From Rhineura floridana (Eukaryota > Chordata > Lepidosauria > Squamata > Rhineuridae), in contig NC_084482.1 of the NCBI RefSeq assembly GCF_030035675.1, positions 229,282,943-229,346,942 on the forward strand: a stretch of 64,000 nt of DNA, read 5' to 3'. The notes beneath the pieces were generated by a model. That model saw only the letters and a list, made by a program, of their open reading frames with translations, was not told where the DNA came from and did not search any database. How positions within the stretch are numbered: the first letter of the stretch is position 1; the number at the start of each line of letters is the position of its first letter. The translations under genes and the position numbers were made by a program. This document shows positions 43,674-54,342 of this stretch, in pieces.

Positions 43674-44152
43674 TGTTGGAATGTATGAGGTTCAACTCCA
43701 ACTGGTGGGTTGAGGCTGCATGGGGTTAAAAAGGGTAGCTAGGGAGGAGACCTCTTGGTTGCCAGGCTATACCTGCCCTTTGATGCCCTTTGATCCCTGC
43801 CGTCTCTCCCCCTCCTGCTAGGCTGATAAGCAAAGGATGTTGATCACAGTTCCTTCCCGCCTCCCAGTTCCTTCTTCTCTCTCTCGAGAGGGGAGCAGAC
43901 ATCTTTCCTTTGTCTCTCCCTCTCAACCAGGATGAGACTGCTCCAACATAGCCCGTTAGCTAGATATAGGACTCTTTCCTATCAAGCATGTACTTCCAGA
44001 ATAAAGTAGTTGTTTCTTATTTTACAGCTTAAAGTCTCTGTCTGACTAATTTGCAGGGAAGGTAGAATCTTAGCAAAGATTCAAACACACACACACACGT
44101 AAACTCGCTCAAAACTCTCTGCTCTGCTATGCAACTCAATAGAATTCCAACA
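43674..44152 (+). mobile_element. Solo LTR with 5-bp target duplication (fossil)
   Basis: 479 bp, starts TGTTGGAATGTATGAGGTTC and ends AGAATTCCAACA, so the termini are the inverted repeat TGTTGGAAT/ATTCCAACA. AGTAG lies directly on both sides (43669-43673 and 44153-44157). CAGAATAAAGTAG gives a polyadenylation-type signal at about 44000. No internal region: a solo LTR left by recombination. The 5-bp duplication and TGTTG end fit copia; family not proven. Confidence 0.9.
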
Positions 44153-44834
44153 AGTAGCCCCTGGTAGCCTTTTCCTCCACGGATTTGCCTAATGCCTCTT
44201 TTAAAGACATTCCAGGTTGGGTCATCACTGCCTCCTATGGGAGTGAATTCAATAGTTTAATTGTGCACTGTGAAGAAGTTATTTCTTTTGTCTGTCCTGA
44301 ATCTTCCAACAATCAGCTTCATTGGATGTCCAGGAGTACTAGTGGTATAACAGAAGGAAAAAAGCTCTTCTCTACCCGCTTTCTCCACACCATGCATACT
44401 TTCATGCACTTCTATCATGTCTCCTCTGACCTGCCATTTTCCTAAACTAAAAAGTCCCAAACACTGCAACCTTTCCTCCTCACAGGGGAGTCACTCCAAA
44501 CCCTTGATCATTCTGGTCGCCCTTTTCTGAACCTTTTCCAGCTCCACAATGTCCTTTTTGAGGTGAAGTGACCAGAACTGTACACAGCATTCCGAATGCA
44601 GCTGCACCATACTTTATAAAATTTGATAAATTTTCAATTTAATATCGGCATTCTTGTCTTCAATCCCTTTCCTAATGATCCCCAGCATAGAATTTGCCTT
44701 TTTCACAGCTGCTGCACACGGTCAACATCTGCATCAGGCTATCCTCTACAACCCCAAGGTCTCCTTCCCAGTCAATCACTGCTAGTTCAGACGCCATGAG
44801 CGTATATGTGAAATTAAGATTTTTTTGCCCAGAC

Positions 44835-45213
44835 ATAGAATTATAGTAGAGTTGGAAGGGGCCTATAAGGCCATCAAGTCCAACCTTCTGCTCAATGCAG
44901 GAATCCAAGTTAAAGCATAACCAACACATTTCTGTCCAGCTGCCTCTTGAATGCCTCCAGTGTCAGAGAGCTCACTACCTCTCTAGGTCATTGGTTCCAT
45001 TGTCGTGTGGCTCTAACAGTTAGGAAGTTTTTCCTGATGTCCAGTCGAAATCTGGCTTCCTGCAATTTGAGCCCATTATTCCGTGTCTTGCACTCTGGGA
45101 TGATGGAGAAGAGATCCCGGCCCTCCTCTGTGTGACAACCTTTCATGTACTTGAAGAGTGCTATTCTATCTCCCCTCAGTCTTCTTTTCTCCAAGCTAAA
45201 CATGCCCAGTTCT
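44835..45213 (-). mobile_element. CR1 LINE 3' end nested in CR1/L3
   Basis: CATAGAATTATAGTAGAGTT (terminal repeat in antisense), GGGGCCTATAAGGCCATCAA, then antisense of FKYMKGCHTEEGRDLFSIIP. 5'-truncated; the C-terminal frame is still open, so it is young. Confidence 0.88.
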
Positions 45214-45483
45214 TTACACTGAATTGCATTTTACCGCCCATTCGCTCAGTATGGAGTGAATTCCCAGTCTCTTTTTGTTTTAACGACCCTAAACAATTTA
45301 GTGCCATCAGCAAACTTGGCCCCCTCTCTGCCCCCAAGTTAAAAAGCACAAGAGGTCCCACTGCAAATCCTTGGGGGACCCCACTCTCTACAGCCCTCCA
45401 TTGGGAGAACTGCCCATTGATTCCTACTCTCTGCTTCCTGCTGATCTTAACTGATCCGCAAGAAAAGTCTTCTTCTTGTCACA

Positions 45484-46312
45484 TGATCAGGGCCATGTGG
45501 GTGCCCGCTTGGGTCTGGCTGGGGACTTTCCTGGGGTGGAGGCTTGATCCTTGCCAATCACAGGCTCTGAGGCTGCCTGGTCATCAGTTGCTGGGCAGGG
45601 AAGGCCTAACATTTGCAACAACCAACACTTGTTGCTCTCATCACGGACCATCCCAGGCTGTTGCAGGATAGGGGAGCATTTCTGCAGGCAAGGGGGAGAG
45701 AAAAGGTGCAGAACAGCTTTGCAAAGCTTACCCCACCCCCACCCCCGTTTATGTCTGACAGCAGTTGTTAAACTTCCTCTGCTCCTCCCCAGGAGACGGC
45801 CTGGTTGACCGGCCTGGACGGTTCAGAAAGGCAAACTGCAGGGGAAGGGTGAGAGGGCAAGAAAGAAGTTGAGAGAACCGCAACACTTTGCAAGCCTCTA
45901 ATTCCAGGAAGGGAATGCCAGACCCGGTTTAATTCACACAGTCACTGCAGCCTGCTTCGGTCGCTGCTGGACTTCTCCACCAGCCCCTGTAATTTTTTTT
46001 AAAAAGTGAGCTCTCCTCCAAAAGCTTATTTCCATAATAAATGTGTGGAGGCTTTAAGGTGTGGCAGGACTCCTTGCAGGTTTTGCTGAAACAATCCAGC
46101 ACGGCTACCTCTCTGGAAACTCTGTCAAATGTGTTGCTTTCTTAAAAGAAAGGTGCTATTTGTTTTTTGGGGACTGGCCAGAACTCGGTGGCAGAGCCAA
46201 AGGTCTCAGGGTCAGGGTCCAGCATCTCCAAATACGGCTGGGAAAGAGCCCTGCCTGGAACTCTGGAGAGCCGCTGATAGTCAGTGCATTATTATTATTA
46301 TTATAATTATTA
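45484..46312. repeat. Recent duplicate, copy B (partner 41027-41850)
   Basis: Same content and orientation as copy A, about 4.4 kb away, ending at the (ATT)n run at 46288-46312. Directly after it, 46313-46425 repeats 45648-45757 (CATCCCAGGCTGTTGCAGGA), so a second, smaller duplication joined on. Confidence 0.88.
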
Positions 46313-46435
46313 CATCCCAGGCTGTTGCAGGATAGGGGAGCATTTCTGCAGGCAAGGGGGAGAGAAAAGGTGCAGAACAGCTTTGCAAAGCATAGCCCAC
46401 CCCACCCCCCCAGTTTATATCTGACAGACTTCCCC

Positions 46436-46660
46436 TTCTCATTATATGATTCACTAGGAAAGACAATGATGCTGGAAAAAACAGAAGGGAGTAGAAAAAG
46501 AGGAAGGCCAAACAAGAGATGGATTGATTCCATAAAGGAAGCCACAGACCTGAACTTACAAGATCTGAACAGGGTGGTTCATGACAGATGCTCTTGGAGG
46601 TCACTGATTCATGGGGTCGCCATAAGTCAAAATCAACTTGAAGGCATCTTAAAACAAAAC
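46436..46660 (+). mobile_element. RTE-BovB 3' end with open C-terminus
   Basis: Encodes RGRPNKRWIDSIKEATDLN and VVHDRCSWRSLIHGVAISQN, the diagnostic BovB C-terminal motif (R-x-RW-x-D-x-I; H-D-R-x2-W-R-x3-HGVA), then GGGTCGCCATAAGTCAAAAT and the tail. 5'-truncated. Confidence 0.92.
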
Positions 46661-47895
46661 ACTGCTGGGAGGAAGGGTGGGATATCAATTAAATAATAAA
46701 ATAAATAAAATAGAAACAGGAGTTAAATACCATTTTGGACCACCTTTAACATCAACGTTGCTGCAAATATAGATTTGCATGGAAACTTGGTCCACGTACG
46801 TATAATGTGTGTTACTTCACTTACTTCAAAACTTGCAAGCCAGCCCTGTGGCCATCAGGGGCCATGGTGTTGTGCCCCAGAGTCTTGCACAGGCAACACC
46901 CCTGTGCCACCCCCCAGTAATGTGTTGAATCCCATGTTTCAATCCAGAAGAATGTTTGCTCTCATCTGGAAAAAAGTCACAATTGTCCTACGCTGTATTG
47001 TCAGCAGTTCGAGAGAGACCTCAGCACCTGCAAGGTGTGAAAGAGCAGCCTGGGCGTTGTGCATCACATTAATGTTTGCGCACAAGCATTGTTGCTGCAA
47101 AAGATGCATAGGCACCCCCCCACACACACACACACACGTATCGCCTGGAGACTCGCTCTCATGGTGTTTGGGACAGGGAGAATAGTTAACCCTGAAGAAG
47201 GACAAGACCAAGGAAAGGTGCCAGGCAAGAGTGACGCCTTCCCTGAGGGTTTCAGGGCACATCCCAGGCCACATAGGCAGCTCCTCATGGAGGTCTGGCC
47301 TGGCTCTGGGCTGCACCCTGGCCTTGTGCGATCTGAAATGCAGACACACTTCATCTCCTCGGAGGGTTGTTCCCTCTGGCAGAAGCCTTTCATTAATCCA
47401 CTCTGGATTTGGAGGTGTCTCTGTCTCTCTGCATGCTTCCACTCCAATCTGGGGAAGCGCTGGTGCTTGGCTCTACTGATGCATTTTAGGAGAGGGAGTT
47501 TCTATTTCTCTCCTCTGTGGCCAATGATGGATGATTTGTGCCCCAACTCACAGCTCCTCTGGGACTGGTGTTTGGAGCTTCACACAACCCACCGTAGGCA
47601 CTGAAAATAAGAAGAGCCCCCCTCCCAGATCAGACAGAAGAGGGTCCCTGTGCTCTGATGTCTCTTTCCCAGCAGTGGGCAGACCAAGAAGCCCAGAGCA
47701 GGGCGTGAAGGCACCATCTCTGCATCCCCCCTCCTCATCCCACCCCGAATTGGGCCCCATGAACAAGGTGGCACCAGGCAGGGACTCTGCCTGCAGAGCA
47801 ACATGTTTCCCTAACTGTTTGCCTTTATGCTGTGTAAAGAGATGAAAATACCCAGAGCTTAAAGGAAGATAAAAACCAGTGGAAAGAAATCAATA
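46661..47895. other. No gene; part may be older copy of the duplicated block
   Basis: 47240-47480 resembles 43150-43480 (TTTCATTAATCC then CTGGATTTGGAGGTGTCTCT). A (CA)n run is at 47118-47138. Nothing else recognised. Confidence 0.4.
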
Positions 47896-47899
47896 TGTA

Positions 47900-48168
47900 A
47901 AATTTATTCATTGTTTTGGAAAGCGGGGAGCATGTATTGAAAGGAGAGTTTGGATTGCAAATGCCATCTGGAAGATTGTGTGGAAGAAGACAAAGGTCCT
48001 CCCCTCTCCTCAGTCAGGCAGATGTGGCCTTGAGGGTCCTTTATGCGCATGAGAGTAACATTTTGGGGCCTCTTTGCAGCTGGAAGCTCACCAAGCAAGC
48101 TGGAGGAATCCTTCGTGATGAGGCTGACTCAGTGAAGATGGTGACAATTCAGACACCTGAGGGAAGTA
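47900..48168 (-). other. Possible 3' untranslated exon of the class II alpha gene
   Basis: On the minus strand an AATAAA signal (rc of TTTATT at about 47900) ends a block that starts after a CCCTCAG acceptor-like site near 48166. Class II alpha genes in other vertebrates have a separate 3' untranslated exon, and this is the first good poly(A) signal below the last coding exon. Position inferred, not proven. Confidence 0.35.
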
Positions 48169-49282
48169 TCACGCTGCAGTGCAATCCTCAAGAACTGAGT
48201 AAGAGTCTCTCCAAAAAGTGGAGATGGGAGTGAATTATTGGGGCAGGGGGCGGAATGAATTGCTTCAGCTGTTGGCACCGGGTCTCATTTAGCCTTGAGA
48301 TGCCCTCAGTGCAAGGTAGGAAGCCCCCCCCCGAAGATCAGCGAAGAAGAGCTGCCCACCTGAACATCACAGCTGATAGGAGGCGAGAGGCAACTTCTGC
48401 CTGCAAGTCCACGTCCTCCCCCCAGACTGGGGAGCTTTGGAAAAGAGACGCAGAAGGAGCATCCCAAATCTCAGTAAAGGAATTTGCCCAGGACACTCTG
48501 CAGCCCCTAAACCCCCCACCCCTGGGCAGAGGGGCTCTCCTGCAGTCCCCCTGCAGCTAAAAAGGCAGGGAATCATGAACCCTTCCTGGGCCATGGTCCT
48601 CACGGGGGAGGGCATTCTGTGCCTGGTATTGCATGCGAAATTGAGCATCCTAAAATAATTATATTTCCTTGTAAAATCTCATAACTTTCTAGGTCTTACG
48701 GATGTCAGGAAAGAAAAGTTTGCAGAGCTGGCCAAGTGAGCCAGAGAGGGACCCTGTAGCAGATCTTCCAACTGATTGGCGGCAGCAGAAAGTCTTGGGG
48801 GAGGCCATGAGCCCAGAGGGCCTTTGGAAGCGGCTGCCAGGAAGGGAACCAGCCCTCTGCCCCTGGATCATCTGAAAGGGAAGGCGAGAGAGAGCTGGTC
48901 AGCTGGGAGCCTTCGTCTCCTCCCTCGGGGCCAGCAGATGGTCACTATCCTGGCAATATTTGCACTGGCTTTTTAAATGTGCGCACTTAAAACCAGAGCA
49001 CACTGTTGTCATACATGCTGTTGTAGGGATGCCTGTGATCAGACTGAGGCTCCAGGTGATATGGAGACAGGATTGGGCTCAGGTCCCTGTCTCGAAACTA
49101 GTAAAGTGCCCCTTTTTGATACCTGGCTCAGGTGTGACCCAACGGACCGAAAGGCCAGAACTGAGATCTGAGCACCTTTTCGACAAGATGGCCCCACCCC
49201 CACACCTCCCTGCTCTGGCAAAGCAAACCCCTCCCCCAAAATGTTGGCCTCACTGGAATTTAAAAAATGCAATGGATTTAAC

Positions 49283-49437
49283 TCACCTGCGGCCCCTGCG
49301 AACGCTGCCCTCGTTCATCCTCATGGCCTTGAAGAAGAGGATGGTGCCAGCGATGATGCCCAGAATGCCAACGGCCAAGCCCAGGGCACAGAGCACATTC
49401 TCCATCGTCTCAGGGATGGGAGATGGTGCCTTGGAAT
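49283..49437 (-). CDS. Class II alpha, exon 4 (connecting peptide, TM, tail)
   Basis: Acceptor TTCCCACCCTCCAG, phase 1. Encodes SKAPSPIPETMENVLCALGL, then AVGILGIIAGTILFFKAMRM and NEGSVRRGRR. The membrane helix keeps the small-residue (G-x3-G) pattern of class II alpha chains used for pairing. The in-frame TGA lies inside a strong donor (CAG|GTGAGT): unspliced reading stops after RRGRR, whereas splicing there would remove the stop. Confidence 0.92.
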
Positions 49438-52400
49438 CTGGAGGGTGGGAAGAGACAGGAGAGGGGTAAAAATGGGCTCTGTGTCTACTTGTTCTCTCAG
49501 CCCTCCCAAATGCAGCCCATAAGCAAATCCCATATCTAATGTCTCAAAACCAGGAAAAAGCACAAGTTTCTAAGCTTTAAGATACACTTTGAAAATTCAG
49601 ATGAGAGGCACCATCTACCTCCTGAAACCCCAGAAGGGGACTGAGCACCTTACTGTGCCCCACAGGTGGCAGAAGCAGAATAAATTATGTCAGAGTGCAA
49701 GAGTCCCTAATCTGCATAAATTATCTCCAGATCCTGCTTCTTATGAGCTCAGAATCTGGGTTTTTTGATGATGCCGCTGTGCACTTACGCCAGATTTTCT
49801 CCGTCCTCCCCTCGGGGAGGCCCCAGTGCTCCACTTGGCAGACGTAGAAGTCCCCCTGCTCCGGGATGAAGGGGAGGTAGGAGAACTTGCGGAAGGTGTT
49901 GTCCACGCTGGGGTAGAAGTCCGTCTCCTCCACGCCCTGCGAGACCACCTCGTTGTTCTTCAGCCAGGTGATGTTCAGCACCGGGGGAGAGAAGCGGTCC
50001 ACAAAGCAGATGAGGACGTTGGGGTCCCCCAGTTCCACGGGGTCTTCCGGGTACACGGTTGTCGAAGGAGCCACTGAGGAAGGAGAGGGCAAGGCTAGAG
50101 ATCAATGCTGTGTGTCCTCCAGAGACTCATTCCTTTCTGAGTGGCCACCATGTCACCTGACCTTGGCAGTCCCTGGTCACATGTGGCATCCCCTCTGAGG
50201 CCGGCCATTCCTGATCCTTGATGCCTCTCCTAGGGAGCCACGCTGTGGAACTCCCTTTTATGTCCTTCCCTAGCTGAGTAGCTTCAGCTGAGCCAGAGGG
50301 GAGGCCCTACTGAAAGCACCTCAGAGATCATCTAGTCCAACCCCGTCAATGCAGGTAGTCCTCCCCTGCAGTCTCCCTGGTGGATGGCCATTCAGCCTCT
50401 GCTTCAAAACGTCTAGCTCTAGGAGAATCCACCACTTTTTCAGGCAGTCTCTGGCATGAAAGATCTTTCTCTAAGCAACTCCACCCTCCACCCCGTGTCT
50501 ATGTCCACAACCTGACAGTCCTCTTCCGCATGGAGACCCAGGAATATCTCTGAAGAAATGATGGCCTCCAACTTAGCCCATGTAGGTGAGGCCCAACCCA
50601 GGAGGGCTAAGGTGCCAGAGCCTGTCATTCAGCCCTGATGGGAGGTGGGTCCAGAACTCTCTAGGGAACTTTAGGGAAGCTTACCTGCCCCTCCTCCTTC
50701 CGCCCTTCCCACTCCTTCCTTCTCTGACTGTCCGGGAGAGAGGAGACATCCCTTTGTCTCTGCTCTCTCCAAGCATGGGGCTGACTCCAACTTCGTTAGC
50801 TAGAACTAGGTTTGCCTTTCTATCTACTATGTATTTCTATAAATAAAGTAGCTTTTCTTATTTTAATAAGTCTCCAGTCCCAGTGATGCTGATGCAGGGT
50901 AAAAACCTGTTTTCTTAGGTAAATGCACGCACACGCTGGCACACTCGCATTTCAACATCTGCTGTTACTCTGCTGCTGTGGTGCTGCTTTAAACAAAATT
51001 AAGCACACAATTCCACACAGCAACATGTAAAGCACGGGCTCAGTGGGGTAGGGGCCAGTTCACAACGCAGGGTCCCTTCACGACAGTTACGCCATGTCCC
51101 CTGACAGACTCACCCCCAGGATTCATCGTCTCTTCTGCAATTCCAGAGCTTTGGAACCAGAATAAAACAGCTGTGAGCTCAGGTTCTCCAGCCCCCACCC
51201 CAAATCTCTCTCCATGGGGGCTGCCTCACCTCCTCGCACTCTGATTGCCTCCAATCAGCAAGAAAGGACCAGTCTACTCACTTGACTTGCTCCCCTTTCA
51301 TGCTGATTGGTTTGTAGGTAGGCAGGGCCAGCACCAAGAGGCGGTCAGGTTGGGCCCTAGATGAGGGGCCCTGTGGCCCATAGGGGCCCGTCCTTAGGGT
51401 GGGACAGTGAGGGTCCTACTCTGTGATCCACAGCAGTGTCAGGTTGCAGCATTCAGCTGCCATGGATCATGAAGGGGGAGCTCCCAGGAACCCCATCCTC
51501 CAAGACAGACAGTGTGGGGCTTAAATAAACCCGCCCACCCCACCTACCTGTCTTATAATTGCATCAGTGCCAATGCACCATGCACCGTGCGCACATGTCT
51601 GCTATCACCCAAGAAGGTGGTTGGGGAGCCCCTAAGGGGAAGACTCCCCCGCTGTCATCATGGGTGAAGGCCGGCTTGTGCGCACAGCGCATGTGGCATT
51701 CACAATGATGCGACAGGTAGTTGGGGTGGGGGGGCTTATTTCAGCCTCATGCCCCGTTCCCAAAAAAGGAAGAGGTCTATGACCCCTGTGACCCTGGATG
51801 ACTACCCCCCTGCGATGGGCTGTTTTCCTCAGGAAGAATTTCTGAGGCAGAGGAAAAGGCAGAAGGGTTTTGCCACAGAAGCCACAAGGATACCCCACAC
51901 CGGTTCATCCCTCCCACCCCTCTGGGTCACCCCCCCCGCTGTACCGTTCTGGGCGCGGGTGCGGTTGCTGCGCTGGATGAGGACCTGCATGTTGTTCTTC
52001 ATGACAGCAATGTTGGCCAGGGCCCCCTGCACCTCAAAGTCGGTGAAGCGCTGGAAGTCCGGCAGCCTCCAGACATTCTGCTTCTGGGCCCAGTCCACGT
52101 GCAGGATCTCCTCATCGTTGAACTCCAGCAGGAACTCGCCAGACTTCTGCTCTGAAGGGAAGCTCTCCTGGAAGAAGTCCAGCTCCACCAGTGTGTCCTC
52201 CACTGCAGGGGTGGTGGGAGAGAGAATGAGCAGGGGAGGGCTCTGGGGGACCCTCATTCAAATGGCCCAGAACATCTCCAGTTGCAGGGAAAGAAGGACT
52301 GGTGGCCCCTTTCTTCTGCTCTCATACACCCCCACATCCCCTCTATATATTTTTAGATTAATCTCATTTCAGAGCCGTAACAGAAGGCGAGGCAGGGGGA

Positions 52401-53199
52401 CTCTGAGTGCAGGACCAACGTGGCAGTTAGAAAAGTGGACTTAGATGGATCATTGGAGAGACCAGTCAACATCCCCAGGTGCCTATCCTACCTCTCAGGG
52501 TTGTTGTGAGTAGGATAAAAGGGGAGTAACTCTACCCTGAGCTCCTTGGAGGAGGGAGAGTCCAGCAGTGAGGGCCACCAATTTGGATGGCTTTAAAAGC
52601 GGATTAGACAAATTCATGGAGGAGAGGGCCACCAATGGCTCCTAGCCACGATGGCTACGGTGAGCCTGTTTCTTTCCAAATACCTGTGGAGGGCAACCTG
52701 AGGGGGGAGAGTGCTGCTCCCGCACTGGGGTCCTGCTTGCTTTTGGGCTTCCATGAGGAGCCCTGGTTGGCCACCGTGAGAACAGGCTGCTGGGCCAGAT
52801 GGCCCCTTCAACGGGGCTTCCTGCCAGACAAGCGAGTAATCAGGACTGCGGCCTCAGAGACTTGGGGTCCATCTGAGCTGCTGGCCCCATTTGGGGTGCT
52901 GGAGGGGGGGAGACCCCCTATCTTGGCGGGCCTGAGGATGGGTCTGTGGGGGCGGCGCCTTTTGTTGGACTCAGGGGGGAAAGGTCCCATTTCTCTCTCC
53001 TCTTCTGCCCCCTGCAATCTTTCCTCGATCCTTCCTCCCTCTGCCCAAGGGACCCCCAGAGGCAGAACTCCCTCCCATGCCCCCTTCCCTGGCATACCCA
53101 CGCGCCCCCTGCCTGACCTGTGAGGGCTCCGGCCCGCGGCACGGTGAGGACGGCCCAGAGGCACCCCCAGAGGCAAAGGGCTCCTCTTGTGCCCATCAT
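49283..53199 (-). CDS. MHC class II alpha chain, complete coding region
   Basis: Exons: 53199-53118 (signal peptide), 52202-51945 (alpha-1), 50073-49789 (alpha-2, Ig C1), 49437-49283 (connecting peptide, membrane segment, tail). Sum 780 nt, 259 residues plus stop; all internal phases are 1. Alpha-1 keeps the classical peptide-groove residues (GALANIAVMKNNMQ, QRSNRT) and has no disulfide; alpha-2 keeps C136 and C192 and a glycosylation site at N147. The protein pairs with a class II beta chain at the surface of antigen-presenting cells and shows peptides to CD4 T cells. The beta gene starts 1.14 kb away on the other strand. It looks functional and classical, not DM-like; locus (DR/DQ-like) not assignable. 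Confidence 0.95.
49789..50073 (-). CDS. Class II alpha, exon 3 (alpha-2 Ig domain)
   Basis: 285 nt, phase 1/1; acceptor CTCTCCTTCCTCAG, donor CTGGC|GTAAGT. Carries PSTTVYPEDPVELGDPNVLI, CFVDRFSPPVLNITWLKNNE, VEETDFYPSVDNTFRKFSYL and DFYVCQVEHWGLPEGRTEKI. The two cysteines, the central tryptophan and FYVCQVEHWGL are class II C1-set hallmarks. A few codons longer than the usual 282 nt. Confidence 0.96.
50290..50570 (-). mobile_element. CR1-type LINE 3' region in alpha intron
   Basis: CTCAGAGATCATCTAGTCCA, ACCCCGTCAATGCAGGTAGT and CATTCAGCCTCTGCTTCAAA are CR1 3'-region phrases, minus strand. It lies in the intron between alpha-1 and alpha-2 exons. Confidence 0.7.
50640..51022 (+). repeat. LTR-like segment in alpha intron (fossil)
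   Basis: Shares AACTAGGTTTGCCTTTCTAT and CTATGTATTTCTATAAATAA with 38620-38900, and ends in the 75-base motif also seen at 3186-3260. Limits uncertain; no target duplication found. Confidence 0.5.
51240..51330. repeat. Foldback-element fragment
   Basis: TGATTGCCTCCAATCAGCAA and TTTCATGCTGATTGGTTTGTAG match the right half of 39725-39905. 51330-51730 has nothing further recognised. Confidence 0.5.
51945..52202 (-). CDS. Class II alpha, exon 2 (alpha-1 domain)
   Basis: 258 nt, phase 1/1; acceptor CACCCCTGCAG, donor AACG|GTACAG. Carries VEDTLVELDFFQESFPSEQK, SGEFLLEFNDEEILHVDWAQ, NVWRLPDFQRFTDFEVQGAL and ANIAVMKNNMQVLIQRSNRT. The asparagines of ALAN and KNN correspond to the conserved peptide-backbone contacts; NRT is a glycosylation sequon. 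Slightly longer than the mammalian exon (246-249 nt). Confidence 0.96.
52480..52830 (+). mobile_element. CORE-SINE fragment followed by CR1/L3 3' end
   Basis: 52485-52560: CCTACCTCTCAGGGTTGTTG ... GAGCTCCTTGGAGGAGGG (MIR-like SINE). 52570-52825: TGGATGGCTTTAAAAGCGGA, GGCTCCTAGCCACGATGGCT, AGGCTGCTGGGCCAGATGGC (CR1/L3-like 3' end, plus strand). Both in alpha intron 1. Confidence 0.75.
53118..53199 (-). CDS. Class II alpha, exon 1 (signal peptide)
   Basis: ATG 53199; MMGTRGALCLWGCLWAVLTV then PRAGALT; donor CACAG|GTCAGG, phase 1 out. A second ATG follows at once. Hydrophobic core and small residues before the alpha-1 domain fit a signal peptide. The spacing to the Y/X boxes (about 190 bp) suits this start. 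Confidence 0.9.
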
Positions 53200-53387
53200 C
53201 GTGGCAGCTCTTCTTCCCGGGCTAGGGGAGGGATGGATGGAAATGGTTGAGGGAGCGAGGAGTCTCCGGAGCGAGTCAAAGAAGGGATTTCAGCTGCAGC
53301 CTCCGCCTGCCTGCCCGCCCCCAAAGTGGCTGTGGGGCGGTGGTGCCCGGGGGTGGCCTTGGCGGAGGGGAGGCGCGCCGCGGAACC

Positions 53388-53460
53388 TCAGCCAATGAGG
53401 AAGCGCCCTGGCAAAGACCAGCTTGTTGCCGGGTGAAACTCCCTGGGCAGGAGCCTCACC
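53388..53460 (-). promoter_or_regulatory. Class II promoter module (X and Y boxes) of the alpha gene
   Basis: Reading toward the alpha gene: ACCCGGCAACAAGC (X1 box, rc of 53421-53434; consensus CCTAGCAACAGATG), about 21 bases, then TCATTGGCTGAGG (Y box, inverted CCAAT at 53392-53396). Order and spacing are those bound by RFX, CREB and NF-Y with CIITA. A candidate S box further upstream is weak. About 190 bp before ATG 53199. Confidence 0.8.
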
Positions 53461-53479
53461 GGGAGATAGAAAGATATCC

Positions 53480-54150
53480 GGAGGATGGGGAAGTTATGGG
53501 GGGGGAGATTATAGGGGGGACTCTGGTTCTGCCCTCTGGTCCAAGGGGGGTTCCTCCAGGGAATGGGCTGCAGACTAAAAGCAGGAAGACTGGATGCGGA
53601 GTTGTTTCTTTGGACTGGTGGGCTGGGGGGCTGGTTCTACCCTCTGAGCAAAGCGCTCCCCCGAATCGTCCTTACTCTTATGGATTTTTCATGTGTGAAT
53701 AAAACTTTATTGGTTAAAGCCAGAGGCCGGCAAAATATAAATACAGCAAAAAAAATTTTAACGTATCGAGCAAACAAATATATATTTCAAAAAAGAAACA
53801 GAAAAATGAAACTTCATCCCCCCCCCCAAAAGCCACGCATTGCCCTTCTAGAGTAAACCACGCAGGTCTTACGAACAGGGCAGAGCAAAAGCACCCCCCA
53901 CCCCCCCACCCCGAAGTGGCTCCTGGAGTGGAGGCTGGGAGGGGATCTCTGGGGGGGGGGTTCCGATAAGGGGGCGCTTAGCAAACGGTCACAGCCTCCG
54001 ATTAGCCCACCCTTCAGTCAGGTTGTCTGGCAGGCTCCCAGTGACGTATTTATGAACGCGGAATAAATAATAAGGAATACATCAGAATAAGCTAAGGGGG
54101 AAATTGCACACCTCGCAAATGTAGGAAGAGCAGAGAGCGCAAATAAAACT
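53480..54150. other. Intergenic spacer between the class II genes
   Basis: GC- and G-run-rich to about 53690, then A-rich with an AATAAAGTTTTATT on the minus strand at about 53695, and AT-rich to 54150. A retrocopy or LINE end may be present at 53690-53870 but is not identifiable. Confidence 0.35.
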
Positions 54151-54175
54151 CAGTTTTGCCCTTTTCTTGACAAGT

Positions 54176-54285
54176 GCCTGAAAGGGACGTTTTCTGGTCT
54201 CCCCTGCCTGGCGACCGATGACGCCGCCTCGGATCGGAGCCCCATTGGTCCCTGCCCAATTCCCAGGGTGGAGGGGCGGGGCTTG
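54176..54285 (+). promoter_or_regulatory. Class II promoter module (S, X1, X2, Y boxes) of the beta gene
   Basis: GAAAGGGACGTTTTC (S-like), then TGCCTGGCGACCGATG (X1, 54205-54220) overlapping TGACGCC (X2), then CCATTGGT (Y, 54242-54249) about 20 bases on, and a GC box GGGGCGGGGC at about 54274. This is a nearly consensus class II enhanceosome site about 95-160 bp before ATG 54343. No TATA box. Confidence 0.87.
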
Positions 54286-54342
54286 GGCAGAGTTTCTCCC
54301 GGGGCTGAGCGGAGAAAGTCCCACTGCGGAGTCGGCTGCGAG

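Larger units (their letters stand above)
43492..45360 (-). mobile_element. CR1/L3-like LINE carrying two nested elements
   Basis: 3' end at 43492 (ACATAAGAAGGCCATCTAGT), coding part in antisense to about 45360 (TTTTTGAGGTGAAGTGACCA, ACAGCTGCTGCACACGGTCA, GCAAACTTGGCC = FADD region). The element is split at 43674-44152 by an LTR and at 44835-45213 by a younger CR1. Broken in several places. Confidence 0.88.

Noticed and set aside
53563-53856. 97-codon frame between the class II genes
   Set aside because: Lysine-rich, no domain; it arises from AT-rich intergenic sequence.
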